Positions 27,195 through 36,448 of a stretch of DNA of 64,000 bases are shown here, piece by piece. Numbering within the stretch: the stretch's first letter is position 1; the number at the start of each line of letters is the position of its first letter. A program made the translations under genes and the position numbers. The DNA is taken from NCBI RefSeq assembly GCF_017377855.1, contig NZ_JAFREP010000026.1, forward strand, positions 111,771 through 175,770, given 5' to 3'. The DNA is from Acanthopleuribacter pedis (GTDB lineage: Bacteria; Acidobacteriota; Holophagae; Acanthopleuribacterales; Acanthopleuribacteraceae). The notes beneath the pieces were generated by a model, which saw only the letters and a list, made by a program, of their open reading frames with translations, was not told the origin of the DNA and did not search any database.

Positions 27195-27692
27195 ATGGTG
27201 GCGAAAAAAGAATGTGAGCCCTGTATCTTTTTTGCCTTCCGGCGCGTCGACCGCCTCATGGGTCAAATCTACGACCCCTTTCTGGCCAAGGTCGGCCTCA
27301 AAGCGACCCAGTTCACCCTGCTACGCGCCCTCGACACCCTCGGCGAGGCCACGCTGCCGATGTTGTCGGAGGCCTTAACCATCGACCGCACCACGCTGAC
27401 CCGCAACCTCCAACTCATGGAAAAACGGGGTTGGGTGGCGATTCGCGCCGGGCTCGACCGGCGCACGCGGTTCATCACGCTCACGGCGGGCGGTGAAACC
27501 AAACTGGCCGAAGCCTTGCCTTACTGGCAACAAGCACAAGACGGCATTTACGAACTGTACGGTCGGGAAAACTGGCTGGCCCTGCGCGAGAACCTCAACC
27601 AAATGGTCGCCCAAATCGCCGCTCTTCCGGCAACGATGCAAGAACGCATGCAGCGCCCGGATGACGCGGCGCGGCCTGATGAAAACCCTTAA
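27195..27692 (+). CDS. MarR-family transcriptional regulator
   Basis: Winged-helix DNA-binding dimer of 165 residues. The family core is clear: helix RVDRLMGQIYDPFLAKVGLK, then ATQFTLLRALDTLGEATLPM, recognition region LTIDRTTLTRNLQLMEKRGW and the wing with GLDRRTRFITLTAGG. Two N-terminal cysteines (CEPC, residues 6-9) could allow redox or metal sensing; that is speculative. AAGGGAG lies three bases before the ATG, which is close. A tandem hairpin array lies just upstream and may be its operator region. It stands alone: the next gene is convergent, so its target is not obvious. Confidence 0.92.
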   Translation: MVAKKECEPCIFFAFRRVDRLMGQIYDPFLAKVGLKATQFTLLRALDTLGEATLPMLSEALTIDRTTLTRNLQLMEKRGWVAIRAGLDRRTRFITLTAGGETKLAEALPYWQQAQDGIYELYGRENWLALRENLNQMVAQIAALPATMQERMQRPDDAARPDENP

Positions 27693-27743
27693 ATCGTTGG
27701 CTCGGCGCCGGTCTATCGGCGTGTGCCGCCTACGCCGACCGGG

Positions 27744-28736
27744 TTAGAAGTGGTCCAAAATGGTGCGCGAACGGCGGTGATCCTGCAAGTTGGGTTTGGA
27801 GCGGTAGTGGGGCACGTTGTTGTCGAAATGGGCGCGTACCGGGCCATGGTTCTGTTGCTTCATCTTCTTCAGCAAATCCTCTTGTTCGGCGTGAAGCTCC
27901 AGAGGCAGTTTGGTGGTTTCATCGATCATTGCTTGTTCCAACTGCGCGTAACTGAGGTTGCTGCAGCCACTGAGGTCGGTTTGCCGGAAATCGGCGCCTT
28001 GCAGGTCGGCGTCCTTAAAATTGCAGTCAACGAGGTGCGCGTGGTAGAACATGCAGTCCTTGAGCACCGCACCCTCAAAGGTGGCCTTTTCCAGATTGGC
28101 GCCTTCGAAACTACAGTCCTCAAGACGGGCGCCGTTAAAGATGCTCATTTCCAGATTGGTGCACATAAATTGCGCTTTTTTGCCGCAGGCCTCCCGCAAG
28201 TCGGCCATCACCATATAAACCTTGTCGAAGTTGGTGCCGTCCATGGTGACGTTTTCGAGGTAAACCCGTTCCATGATGCCGCGCTCAAAACTTGTTCTGG
28301 ACACATCGCTCTGCCAGAGGAACGCATTGGTGAAATTTGCGTGGTTTAAACGCAAGTCGGTCAAGTCCCAGGATTCCATCATCGCGTTTTCCATTTCGAT
28401 GCCCGACAAATCGGGGAGCTGCGCCTCGAGATTGCGCAACCGGCGCAGGATACCGACCTTGCGCCAGACGCCTTCTTCACTGCGCCAGAAGCGGAAATCT
28501 TCCAATTGTTCCAGGTAACCGCGGTTGATGTGGCGGCGGCGGCGTTTCTTTTCCAGCCAGGTCAGCAGAATGCCGAAAATGAGAATGTTCATGAAGGTGT
28601 TGTTGAGCACCAGGGCGAAATCCTGCCAAACGGTTCCTGCTTGCTTGTTAATAAAGTAGACGAGCAGGCCGGAAATCGCGAAAATCCCGATCACAATGGA
28701 CAGTTGCGGATCCAATTTCAACGAGTTTTTCTTCAA
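27744..28736 (-). CDS. Membrane-anchored pentapeptide-repeat protein
   Basis: Protein of 330 residues. Two N-terminal membrane segments (about 13-30, IVIGIFAISGLLVYFI, and 44-60, NTFMNILIFGILLTWL) are followed by a basic stretch KKRRRRH and a short linker. Then comes a right-handed quadrilateral beta-helix of A(D/N)LxX repeats (FEGANLEKATFEGAVLKDC, FKDADLQGADFRQTDLSGC) to about residue 265, and a charged tail. Start is TTG at 28736, supported by GGAGG eight bases upstream. Function of such membrane-linked repeat proteins is unknown. It converges on marR and shows no operon partner. Confidence 0.85.
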   Translation of the reverse strand: MKKNSLKLDPQLSIVIGIFAISGLLVYFINKQAGTVWQDFALVLNNTFMNILIFGILLTWLEKKRRRRHINRGYLEQLEDFRFWRSEEGVWRKVGILRRLRNLEAQLPDLSGIEMENAMMESWDLTDLRLNHANFTNAFLWQSDVSRTSFERGIMERVYLENVTMDGTNFDKVYMVMADLREACGKKAQFMCTNLEMSIFNGARLEDCSFEGANLEKATFEGAVLKDCMFYHAHLVDCNFKDADLQGADFRQTDLSGCSNLSYAQLEQAMIDETTKLPLELHAEQEDLLKKMKQQNHGPVRAHFDNNVPHYRSKPNLQDHRRSRTILDHF

Positions 28737-28862
28737 AGTTCCAGCCTCCGGTGGGATACCCTTATGTTACTCGCATCTTATAACGTTCGGCCTTGTTCAG
28801 AAAGAGGCGAGCGTCGTGCGAACCCTGTTTGGTGTGATTGTTCCGCCTTTTGCTTTGGGACC

Positions 28863-28891
28863 TTGACAATTTTTCGGTAGATGGGGACATT
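28863..28891 (+). promoter_or_regulatory. Candidate promoter of the DUF255 gene
   Basis: A perfect -35 box TTGACA (28863-28868), then 17 bp, then GACATT (28886-28891) as a weak -10, 117 bp before the start codon. Pattern only. Confidence 0.3.
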
Positions 28892-29007
28892 TTCGAAAGA
28901 AACACGTACCGCGCTTTCAACCGCCCGATGTTCCCTTTTCGCAACGGGGCGATGCCGAACCCGCTTATTCGATCCAACTGTTTTCATTCACGAATCCCCA
29001 AGGAGCC

Positions 29008-31158
29008 ATGATGTCCGGTCATCAACGACCCACCCTTCCCAGCGACGAAGCCATTCAACAACTGCCGGCCGACGGTGGACCCGACTACAATCGATTGATC
29101 TTTGAATCCAGCCCCTACCTGTTGCAACACGCCGCCAATCCCGTCGATTGGTTCCCCTGGGGTGAGGAAGCTTTTGCCGTCGCACGGGAACGCGATGTCC
29201 CGATTTTTTTGTCAATTGGTTACGCCACCTGCCATTGGTGCCACGTGATGGAACACGAATCTTTTGAAAACGAAGCCGCCGCCAAGCTGCTGAACGAACA
29301 TTTTGTGGCCGTCAAAGTCGACAAAGAAGAACGCCCCGACATCGACGACATTTATATGACCGCCTGTTTGGCCATGAACGGGCAAGGCGGCTGGCCTTTG
29401 ACCGCCTTGCTCAACCACGATCGCCAACCCTTTTTTACCGGCACCTACTTTCCGCTGACCGGCGCCGGCCGCCGTCCCGGCATGCTGGAACTGATTCCCC
29501 GGGTGGGCGAATTCTGGCAATCAAACCGGGAAGAGGTGCTCAAAAACGCACAACAACTGACCAACTACATCGCGGGACAAAGCAGTGTCGAACCGGCCGA
29601 ACTCCACGAGACGCGGCTGCTGCAAAAGGCCTACGAGCAACTAAAAAACCTCTACGATCCGCGCAACGGTGGTTTCTCCGGTGCGCCCAAGTTCCCTACG
29701 CCGCACCAGTTCATGCTGTTGGTGCGTGCCGCCAAACGCTTTGAGCGGGAAGACGCCCTTACCATGTGCCGCCACACCTTGCACCACATGGCGCGCGGCG
29801 GCATTTTCGACCAAGTTGGTTTCGGGTTCCACCGATATTCCACCGATCCCTACTGGCTGTTACCGCACTTCGAAAAGATGTTGTACGACCAGGCCATGAT
29901 GGCGATTGCCTTGTTGGAAACCGGCGCCCTTGCCGAGGATCCCGAACTCCACGCGGTGGCGCGCCGCGTCTTTACCTACGTCCAGCGCGACATGACCGAC
30001 CCCGGCGGTGGTTTTTACTGCGCGGAAGACGCCGATTCAGAAGGTGTCGAGGGCAAGTTCTACGTGTGGAAACCGGCCGAGGTGATCGACATCCTGGGCG
30101 AAAGCGACGGCGCCTTGTACAACGCCGTCTACAACCTCACCGAGGAAGGCAATTTCCACGAGGAAGCGACCGGCCATAAAACCGGTGACAACATTCCTCA
30201 CCTGATTCGACCGCTTGCCGAACTGGCCGAGGAACAGGGGCTCGGCCTCAACCTCCTGGAAATTAGGCTGCAACGTTGTCGCGAAAAACTGTTTGAAGCC
30301 CGCGAAAAGCGGATTCATCCCTTGAAAGACGACAAAATCCTGACCGATTGGAACGGCCTCATGATCGCGGCCTTCGCCCTCGGCGCCCGCATTCTCGGCG
30401 AACCCGATTACCTGGCCCAGGCGACCCGCGCGGCCGATTATATCCACGAACACCTGCGCGATGAAAACGGTCGCTTGCTCAAGCGCGCGCGACGCGGCCA
30501 AGCCGGGCTTACCGGGTTAATCGACGATTACGCCTTTATGATTTGGGGTTTGCTCGAAATCTACCGCGCCGGTTTCGATGCCGAATACCTGGCCCGCGCC
30601 GTTGCCTTGTGCGACACCGCGGTGGAACATTTCCACGATGAGGAAAGCGGCGCCTTTTACCTGACGCCCGACGACGGCGAGCCGCTGATCGTGCGCGGCC
30701 AAAAAATCTATGACGGCGCCATTCCCTCCGGCAACGCCGTGCTGGCCTGGTGCCTGATTCGTTTGGCCAGACTCACCGGCGAAACCCGCTACGAGGGTTT
30801 GGGCATCGGCGTGTGCGAAGCGTTCGGCGCGTCCCTGCGCACCCGTCCTGCCGGCCACAACATGTCGATCATCGCCTACGATTTGCACCAGCTCGGCTCG
30901 CGGGAAATCGTGGTCCACGGGGATCGCGACAGCGACGACACCCAAGCGCTGCTGGCCGAAATCAACCGCCACTACCAACCCTTCGACGAGGTGTTGCTGG
31001 TGGAAAGCGAAACGGCGCCGATCACCAAGCTGGCGTCCTACACGCGCGATCAAAAACGCATCGACGACCAGGCCACGGTTTACGTCTGCCACAACTTCAC
31101 CTGCGAAAACCCGGTCACCAGCCCGGAGGCTTTGGCCGAAATCCTGAGCAAGGATTAA
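29008..31158 (+). CDS. Thioredoxin-domain protein of the DUF255/YyaL (SSP411) family
   Basis: Protein of 716 residues, normal for the family. The N-terminal thioredoxin-like domain carries the active-site-like SIGYATCHWCHVM (Cys75, Cys78) and the family signature SSPYLLQHAANPVDWFPWG. Further conserved stretches are KVDKEERPDIDDIYM and NGQGGWPL. The C-terminal two thirds form an alpha/alpha-toroid resembling N-acylglucosamine epimerase-like folds (DQVGFGFHRYSTDPYWLLPH, DDKILTDWNGLMIAAF). AAGGAG lies just before the double ATG. The biochemical role is unknown despite wide distribution. Monocistronic, with a strong terminator 45 bp downstream. Confidence 0.93.
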   Translation: MMSGHQRPTLPSDEAIQQLPADGGPDYNRLIFESSPYLLQHAANPVDWFPWGEEAFAVARERDVPIFLSIGYATCHWCHVMEHESFENEAAAKLLNEHFVAVKVDKEERPDIDDIYMTACLAMNGQGGWPLTALLNHDRQPFFTGTYFPLTGAGRRPGMLELIPRVGEFWQSNREEVLKNAQQLTNYIAGQSSVEPAELHETRLLQKAYEQLKNLYDPRNGGFSGAPKFPTPHQFMLLVRAAKRFEREDALTMCRHTLHHMARGGIFDQVGFGFHRYSTDPYWLLPHFEKMLYDQAMMAIALLETGALAEDPELHAVARRVFTYVQRDMTDPGGGFYCAEDADSEGVEGKFYVWKPAEVIDILGESDGALYNAVYNLTEEGNFHEEATGHKTGDNIPHLIRPLAELAEEQGLGLNLLEIRLQRCREKLFEAREKRIHPLKDDKILTDWNGLMIAAFALGARILGEPDYLAQATRAADYIHEHLRDENGRLLKRARRGQAGLTGLIDDYAFMIWGLLEIYRAGFDAEYLARAVALCDTAVEHFHDEESGAFYLTPDDGEPLIVRGQKIYDGAIPSGNAVLAWCLIRLARLTGETRYEGLGIGVCEAFGASLRTRPAGHNMSIIAYDLHQLGSREIVVHGDRDSDDTQALLAEINRHYQPFDEVLLVESETAPITKLASYTRDQKRIDDQATVYVCHNFTCENPVTSPEALAEILSKD

Positions 31159-31201
31159 CCAAGCGCTCGGGCGCTCCTTGCTACATGACCCATGATCACA
31201 A

Positions 31202-31235
31202 AAAAACGGGCCGGCATAAAAACCGGCCCGTTTTT
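31202..31235 (+). terminator. Rho-independent terminator
   Basis: CGGGCCGG / CCGGCCCG stem (31207-31214 and 31223-31230) followed by TTTTT and preceded by AAAAA, so it could act in both directions. Confidence 0.9.
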
Positions 31236-31552
31236 ATTGCTCTCTGTGTTTTTGTTCAGGCTGAGGTCTGTAAGCAAAGGTATCTCATCCAGATTCCAGA
31301 GTGCTGTCTCTGTTTTTGTGACGGAGACAGATTTTGTGTCTTGATTTAGGTGAAAAGAGTTAATGGGGTTGCGGTAAGATTTTTTTCGTCTTGTTGTATT
31401 AATGCAACTGTCTGGGAAACCATCTTTTAGAATCTTGGTGTGGAATTGGCGCGAACATTGCTTGAGTTGTGGTTGATCAGAAAGCCTCCGCAACCTGTTG
31501 TGGTGGAGGGGGTCTGGAATCTTAATTTCAAACTAGAAGAGGTTTATAGTTC
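31236..31552. other. AT-rich intergenic stretch
   Basis: No credible ORF. Contains a hairpin CTGTCTC / GAGACAG at 31304-31330. Base composition is clearly lower in GC than the neighbours and continues into the small gene at 31553. Confidence 0.4.
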
Positions 31553-31735
31553 ATGGCAAAAAATACAAACAAAGGCTACAGAAAAGGTTCAGTAGACAAC
31601 CGGACTCAGTTCCAAAATAAAAATGGAAACTGGGTCAAACGTGATACTGAAACAGGGCGCATTATGGATGTTAAAACTACCAACAAATCACCTTTCAAGG
31701 GGGTTGCAAAAGAGGATGATGGACGACGATCCTGA
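31553..31735 (+). CDS. Small conserved basic protein
   Basis: A 60-residue hydrophilic protein (GYRKGSVDNRTQFQN, WVKRDTETGRIMDVK, SPFKGVAKE). The segment order resembles a widespread family of uncharacterised small proteins carrying KGSVxxRSQ, VKRDTxTGxFM and KPFKGVRKE motifs, which supports it as a real gene. GAAGAGG lies about ten bases upstream of the ATG. No function known. It lies in an AT-rich stretch, which may mean horizontal acquisition. Confidence 0.7.
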   Translation: MAKNTNKGYRKGSVDNRTQFQNKNGNWVKRDTETGRIMDVKTTNKSPFKGVAKEDDGRRS

Positions 31736-31813
31736 TTTTGTTTAAGGAGTTAGGCGCCCGTTAGGGTGATTCCGATTATTCGCACTTGAACAATGGCCGG
31801 TCAGTGTCGCGGG

Positions 31814-32782
31814 CTAGCGTTCCTTTTGAATCACCAAGCGGCGGTGGCCGCGGTTTTCCGTGAGCCACCATTGGAAGCCGTTCATGAGGGCCAGGCAATC
31901 GAGGACCTCGTTCCAGGGCTGTTCTTCGTTGTGGATGTCGACCTCGACGTCCGCGAACTCCTCATCCAAAACCAACTCCATGCCAAAATTCTCCGCGATG
32001 GTTTGGAACAGGGCGCCCAGGTTTTTGTTTTTGCCATAAATGCCGATCAGCGGTTGGCTCGATGGTTCGTGCTGTTGATCTTTAGGTTGAAACACCAGGT
32101 TGTCCAAATGGCGCGTCCACTGGATCTGGTTGTGTTGGCTGACCTCATCCAGCAAGGTCCACCAATCGGTGATCACATAAACCCCGTTAACCGGTGTGTT
32201 GATCCCGGAAGGAATGTAGGAGTTGAGGCGCTCTCGGTCGCAGATGAAGGCCAGCACGTCGCCCAAATCGGCGCCGTGGAATGAGGCGTATCGCTGGAAG
32301 TTAGCCGGTTCCAAGCGCCCCTTGGGCACCAAGTTGAAACGGCGTTCGTAACCGCTGTCGTGCTCGGCCAAAATGTGTTCCGGTTCAATGGCCGCGATCA
32401 GGTAGGGGCCGACCCAGTCGCCCAGCCGGCGCCAGCGCCCGCCGACCAGCGCATATTTTACCCCGCGAAAAGCCACCGTGGCCGTGGTTCCGCGCAGCAT
32501 GGTTTCGGCCGCGTTTGCTTCCAGCTTGCGATCCCCGTCGATGTCTTGTCCCGCGTTGACCACGCCGATGGCGCGAATAATGGTGCGGTGCGCGGTGCGG
32601 CGCTCGTCCTGGAGCATGCCGCGCAAGGTGGATAGCACCGCTTGTTTCTGGCCAAACACCTCGGCTCGGTAGATCAAGCGTTCCAAGTCCAAGTTGGGTT
32701 GATAGAGGCTGCCCGGCTCCTCTGAGTGGAGCGGCGACCAAGCCACGAACACGAGTGGAAGAAAAAATCGGAGCGAAGGCAT
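31814..32782 (-). CDS. Periplasmic protein with C-terminal secretin/TonB short N-terminal (STN)-like domain
   Basis: A 322-residue protein with a signal peptide (MPSLRFFLPLVFVAWSPLHS). The last 75 residues (LFQTIAENFGMELVLDEEFA, then VEVDIHNEEQPWNEVLDCLA) follow the STN / secretin N-domain pattern. No secretin pore or TonB barrel follows. The central region is not recognised, although residues about 155-230 (ASFHGADLGDVLAFICDRER) look like another N-domain-type unit. It is the second gene of an operon with an OmpR-type response regulator, 18 bp downstream of it. It might sense or scaffold at the envelope; this is inference. Confidence 0.65.
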   Translation of the reverse strand: MPSLRFFLPLVFVAWSPLHSEEPGSLYQPNLDLERLIYRAEVFGQKQAVLSTLRGMLQDERRTAHRTIIRAIGVVNAGQDIDGDRKLEANAAETMLRGTTATVAFRGVKYALVGGRWRRLGDWVGPYLIAAIEPEHILAEHDSGYERRFNLVPKGRLEPANFQRYASFHGADLGDVLAFICDRERLNSYIPSGINTPVNGVYVITDWWTLLDEVSQHNQIQWTRHLDNLVFQPKDQQHEPSSQPLIGIYGKNKNLGALFQTIAENFGMELVLDEEFADVEVDIHNEEQPWNEVLDCLALMNGFQWWLTENRGHRRLVIQKER

Positions 32783-32800
32783 GCCGGGGTTCCTTAACCG

Positions 32801-33499
32801 TTACAGCGCGAGTTTGTAGCCAATCCCGCGCTGACTGAGAATGATCGTGGGTCGGTCGGGGTTGCGTTCAATTTTTTTGCGGAGTTGGGCGATGTGGGTG
32901 TCCACCGTGCGTGGTCCGGCCTCGGAATCCAAACCCCAAACCTCGTCCAAAATATCGTTGCGGTGAACCGGCCGCCCCTGGTGCTGGTGCAACATACTGA
33001 GCAGCTCAAACTCACGGGTGGTGAGGTGGAGGGGATCGCCGTTGCGGGTCGCCTCGTAACGCTCGAAATCAACGCGCAGGTGTTGCAATGCCAAACAACG
33101 GCTTTCTTCCTCCGCCGGTTCTTCCGGGGTAATGCGTTGAAGCAGCGCCTCCGTGCGGGCCAGCAGCACCGTGGGTGAAAAAGGTTTGGTCACGTAATCA
33201 TAGGCGCCCAGCTTGAAACCCAGTACGATATCGGCGTCGTTGGCGCGGGCGCTCAGAATCAGGACCGGGATATTTTTGGCTTCCGATTGGATTTGGCTCA
33301 ATACGCGGGTGCCGTCCATGTCGGGCAGGCCCAGATCGAGAATGATCAGGTTCGGTTGAAAAGAGCGCAGGTGGCCCAATACCTGTTTGCCGCGATCACA
33401 GACCTTCGTTTGGTAACCGGCATCTTCGAATAAGTCGCTTAATCCCAGTTGCAGGCCGGGTTCGTCTTCAACTATTAGAATGTTCACTGGGTACTCCAT
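32801..33499 (-). CDS. OmpR/PhoB-family response regulator
   Basis: Two-component regulator of 232 residues. The receiver domain spans residues 6-120: acidic pair Glu11-Asp12, phosphoacceptor Asp55 in LIILDLGLPDMDG, Ser83 and Lys105 in YVTKPFSP. The winged-helix effector domain spans about 135-232 (LTTREFELLSMLHQHQGRPV, RTVDTHIAQLRKKIERNP, RGIGYKL). The Shine-Dalgarno before the ATG is weak. No histidine kinase is adjacent. The nearest kinase in the window, at 48767-50335, is itself an orphan, and a link between them is only a possibility. Confidence 0.92.
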   Translation of the reverse strand: MEYPVNILIVEDEPGLQLGLSDLFEDAGYQTKVCDRGKQVLGHLRSFQPNLIILDLGLPDMDGTRVLSQIQSEAKNIPVLILSARANDADIVLGFKLGAYDYVTKPFSPTVLLARTEALLQRITPEEPAEEESRCLALQHLRVDFERYEATRNGDPLHLTTREFELLSMLHQHQGRPVHRNDILDEVWGLDSEAGPRTVDTHIAQLRKKIERNPDRPTIILSQRGIGYKLAL

Positions 33500-33571
33500 T
33501 CGGGGGATCCTGTTTACTTTAACCCAAAACCACCAGGCCGGACAGGTGCCTCAGAGCGGGACCGGAAAAAG

Positions 33572-33599
33572 AAAAGGACGACCCGAGGGCCGTCCTTTT
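33572..33599. terminator. Bidirectional terminator
   Basis: AAAAGGACG / CGTCCTTTT stem with additional CC/GG pairing in the loop region, flanked by A-rich and T-rich runs. It lies 20 bp past the stop of the DUF1573 gene. Confidence 0.85.
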
Positions 33600-33619
33600 T
33601 TGAAACCAAAGGGATTTGC

Positions 33620-34588
33620 TTAGTTCACGCTGCCGCGAATGGGGATCACCAATTCAGGCATGGTTTCCAGGTCGGTTTTCAGCGTGATTTTGCCTTGGAA
33701 CTTGCCTTCCTTGGCGGATTCGGTCAAGCGAACTTTGAGTTTCTTAACACCGTCGATGTCGTCTTGAACCTCGGTGGAAACAAAACCCACATCGGATTTG
33801 CTTTCCAACACTTTGAACTCTTGGTTCTGTTTGGGGGTCAAGGTGATGGTGGTTTCGCGCGCTTCACCTTTTTTGGAGTTAAAGAAAAAGACCGAGCGCG
33901 GGGTGGCGTGAACCGGCTGGGCGATGCGGGCGTGAACGCGGAAGAAACCTTCTTTCACTTTTTCACCGTTGGTTTTGAAGGCGATCTGCGCTTGGGCGGA
34001 CTGACGGTCGGCGGGAATGTCGCTGCCTTTAACGGAAGCGATGATTTTCCACTCTTTGTCGTTCACGCGCACGCCTTCCAGCTTAACGAAGTCGTCGGTG
34101 GACTTGATCTCAGAGATTTCGAGGTTGTCCAATTGGCGCGAGCTGATTTTAACCTCGCGGGTGACCACATCGCCGTTGCGGGGTACGTCGGGGATGGACA
34201 CGAAGTTGGGGCTGATGTCCAATTCGGTCGCGATGAAGGTTTTGATGCGCAACACTTTTTTGGGTTCGCTGCTGTCGTTGGAGGTGACGGTGACGGTTTT
34301 GGTGATGTTGCCGCTAAAGCGCGAGGAGTTAAAGGTCACCGGAATCACGCCGGACTCGCCTGGCTGATAAGACGCTTTATCGGGTTTCACGGTGGTACAA
34401 CCGCAAGAGGCTTTCACGTCGGAAATTTCCAAAACGGCGTCGCCGCTGTTGGTGAATTTAAAGTCGTGGGTGACTTTATCGCCTTTGTCGATGGTACCGA
34501 AGTCGTGTTCCATTTTTTCAAAGGTGATGGCGGGGCCCGCGAACAGGGGCAGCAAGCAACAGAGCGTAATCAAGCAGTGTTTCAACAT
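33620..34588 (-). CDS. Secreted DUF1573-domain protein
   Basis: Protein of 322 residues with a signal peptide (LKHCLITLCCLLPLFAGPA). It starts with an Ig-like DUF1573 domain at about 22-125: EHDFGTIDKGDKVTHDFKF and the signature SCGCTTV at 61-67, then TVTSNDSSEP. Two further beta-sandwich repeats of similar style fill the rest. GAGG lies upstream of the ATG. Function is not established for the family; an extracytoplasmic structural or binding role is likely. Monocistronic, followed by a strong terminator. Confidence 0.85.
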   Translation of the reverse strand: MLKHCLITLCCLLPLFAGPAITFEKMEHDFGTIDKGDKVTHDFKFTNSGDAVLEISDVKASCGCTTVKPDKASYQPGESGVIPVTFNSSRFSGNITKTVTVTSNDSSEPKKVLRIKTFIATELDISPNFVSIPDVPRNGDVVTREVKISSRQLDNLEISEIKSTDDFVKLEGVRVNDKEWKIIASVKGSDIPADRQSAQAQIAFKTNGEKVKEGFFRVHARIAQPVHATPRSVFFFNSKKGEARETTITLTPKQNQEFKVLESKSDVGFVSTEVQDDIDGVKKLKVRLTESAKEGKFQGKITLKTDLETMPELVIPIRGSVN

Positions 34589-34815
34589 GGGGTGGACCTC
34601 GGAGAGTAATTAATGGTGGAAAGCTGATGCTTCGAAACCGGTATCGAAACCAACGACGTTCGTTTCGATACCGGGAGGGAAGGACCCTTTCGCGTTTGTA
34701 AGCCTAGCAAGGGCGCCTTCCCCACACGTGCCTCTACGGTTTGAACAATGTGTGAGTTTTGTCAAAGTTAATAGAAACAGATGGTTAGCGTTTGAAAAGA
34801 CCGCGACTCAGCGGG

Positions 34816-35838
34816 TTATTTCGGCAAATCCGAGACCTGAACCACCAGTTTCCCGATATTGCGGCCGGTGAACAGGTAGTTCACCGCGGTGGGTGCTTCT
34901 TTGAGCCCTTTGACCACGTCCACCTTGTACTTCAGCTTGCCTTCCGCCAGCCAGGTCGCCATTTCGGCGATGGCGTGGGGGAATTGCGGGATGTAGTCGA
35001 GGATGATGAAACCCTCGAGGCGGGCGCGTTGCATCAGGATTTGCGCGAAGTGGTAGGGACCGGGCACCGGTTCATCGCTGTTGTAGTTGGCGATCAGGCC
35101 GCACAGGACGATGCGGGCCCGCATGTTGATTTGCGTGAGAATGGTGTCGAGAATTTTGCCGCCGACGTTTTCGAAGTTAATGTCGATGCCGTCGGGGCAG
35201 GCCTCGGCGATGGCCTTGTCGAGTTCGGTCGTTTTGTAGTTCACGGCCGCATCGAAGCCGAGGTCGTTGGTGAGCCAGTTGCATTTTTCGTCGGTGCCGG
35301 CGAGGCCGACCGCGCGACAGCCTTTAATTTTGGCGATTTGACCGACGAGGGAGCCGACCGCGCCGGCCGCGGCGGAGACAATCACGGTTTCGCCTTGCTT
35401 GGGTTGGCCGATATCGAGCAGACCGAAGTAGGCCGTCATACCGGTTGGTCCGAGCACGCTGGTCCAGGCGTCGAGCGGGACGGGCAGGTCGCTGGGGATT
35501 TTGGTCAGTTGTTGCGCGGGCAGGGTGGCGTATTCTTGCCAGCCCCACATGCCGGAGACGATGTCGCCGGGGGCAAAGTTGGCGTGTTCGGAGGTTTCCA
35601 CAACGCCGATGGCGATGCCGCGCATGACGTCGCCGACCTGGACCGGTTCCATGTACTGGGGCATGTCGGTGATCCAGATACGGTTGGTGGGGTCGAGGGA
35701 GAGGTAAACCGAGCGAACCAGTACTTCGTCTTTCTCGGGTTGGCGGACCGCTTCCTCATGCCAGGAAAAGTCGTTTTCGTCGATCATACCAACCGGCCGG
35801 TTTTTCAGGCGCCATTGGCGATTGATGGGTTGAGACAT
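34816..35838 (-). CDS. NADP-dependent oxidoreductase, MDR superfamily (CurA/leukotriene B4 dehydrogenase-like)
   Basis: Medium-chain dehydrogenase/reductase of 340 residues. The catalytic N-terminal domain has YLSLDPTNRIWITDMPQYM. The Rossmann domain carries VSAAAGAVGSLVGQIAKIKG and NFENVGGKILDTIL. No zinc-ligand pattern is seen, fitting the zinc-independent enone/alkenal reductases (CurA, PTGR1, AL-AER). Expected reaction: NADPH-dependent reduction of alpha,beta-unsaturated ketones or aldehydes. AGGAG lies about seven bases before the ATG. No operon partner. Confidence 0.9.
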   Translation of the reverse strand: MSQPINRQWRLKNRPVGMIDENDFSWHEEAVRQPEKDEVLVRSVYLSLDPTNRIWITDMPQYMEPVQVGDVMRGIAIGVVETSEHANFAPGDIVSGMWGWQEYATLPAQQLTKIPSDLPVPLDAWTSVLGPTGMTAYFGLLDIGQPKQGETVIVSAAAGAVGSLVGQIAKIKGCRAVGLAGTDEKCNWLTNDLGFDAAVNYKTTELDKAIAEACPDGIDINFENVGGKILDTILTQINMRARIVLCGLIANYNSDEPVPGPYHFAQILMQRARLEGFIILDYIPQFPHAIAEMATWLAEGKLKYKVDVVKGLKEAPTAVNYLFTGRNIGKLVVQVSDLPK

Positions 35839-35944
35839 ACAAAAAGCTCCTCATGTTTTCGGTAGATCGGCCCTACTCTACCGCGAAATCTCCGCGTGTG
35901 GGTATGCTTTGTCACGCGGCTCGTGACCGTCAACCAATGATGCC

Positions 35945-36448
35945 CTATTGAAAAAGAAGGCCTTGTGCTTCTTCGACCGGGTTGGTCTTGGTGGTTGGTT
36001 TAAGCGTGACGCCTTCGTGGTTGAGGAGCCAGGATTTGCGGTCGAGGCCGCCCGCGTAACCCGTGAGCGTGCCGTTGGCGCCGATGACACGGTGGCAGGG
36101 GACGATGACGGCAATTGGGTTGCGGCCGTTGGCGGCGCCGACGGCGCGCACCGCTTTTGGATTGGCGAGGCGGTTGGCGATGTCGCCGTAGGAACAGGTT
36201 TGGCCGAAAGGGATTTGGTTGAGTTGCGACCACACCGCTTGTTGGAAGGTCGTGCCCGCGGGGGCGAGGGGTAGCGTGAATTCGCGGCGGGTGCCGTCGA
36301 AATATTCCGCGAGTTGGGTGACACCGGCTTGGGTGAGTGCGTTGGGGTTGTGGCCGGTTGGTTCAGCGAAGGTGACCGCGGTGATGCCTGCATCGTCGGC
36401 GCGGACCCTGAGTGGGCCGAGTGGGGTGTCGAAGCTTTGTTCATACAT
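35945..36448 (-). CDS. ogt: Methylated-DNA-[protein]-cysteine S-methyltransferase
   Basis: Suicide repair protein of 167 residues that removes methyl groups from O6-methylguanine. The acceptor motif is IVPCHRVIG with Cys118. The helix-turn-helix region contains QIPFGQTCSYGDIANRLANP and AVGAANGRNPIAV. The ATG at 36448 overlaps the stop of the upstream Ada-AlkA gene by one base (TAATG), a translational-coupling arrangement. Supplying the O6 activity as a separate protein fits the upstream gene, which lacks that domain. Confidence 0.93.
   Translation of the reverse strand: MYEQSFDTPLGPLRVRADDAGITAVTFAEPTGHNPNALTQAGVTQLAEYFDGTRREFTLPLAPAGTTFQQAVWSQLNQIPFGQTCSYGDIANRLANPKAVRAVGAANGRNPIAVIVPCHRVIGANGTLTGYAGGLDRKSWLLNHEGVTLKPTTKTNPVEEAQGLLFQ

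Noticed and set aside
31155..31493. Minus-strand ORF of 112 codons after the DUF255 gene
   Set aside because: Runs through the terminator hairpin; no recognisable start signal.
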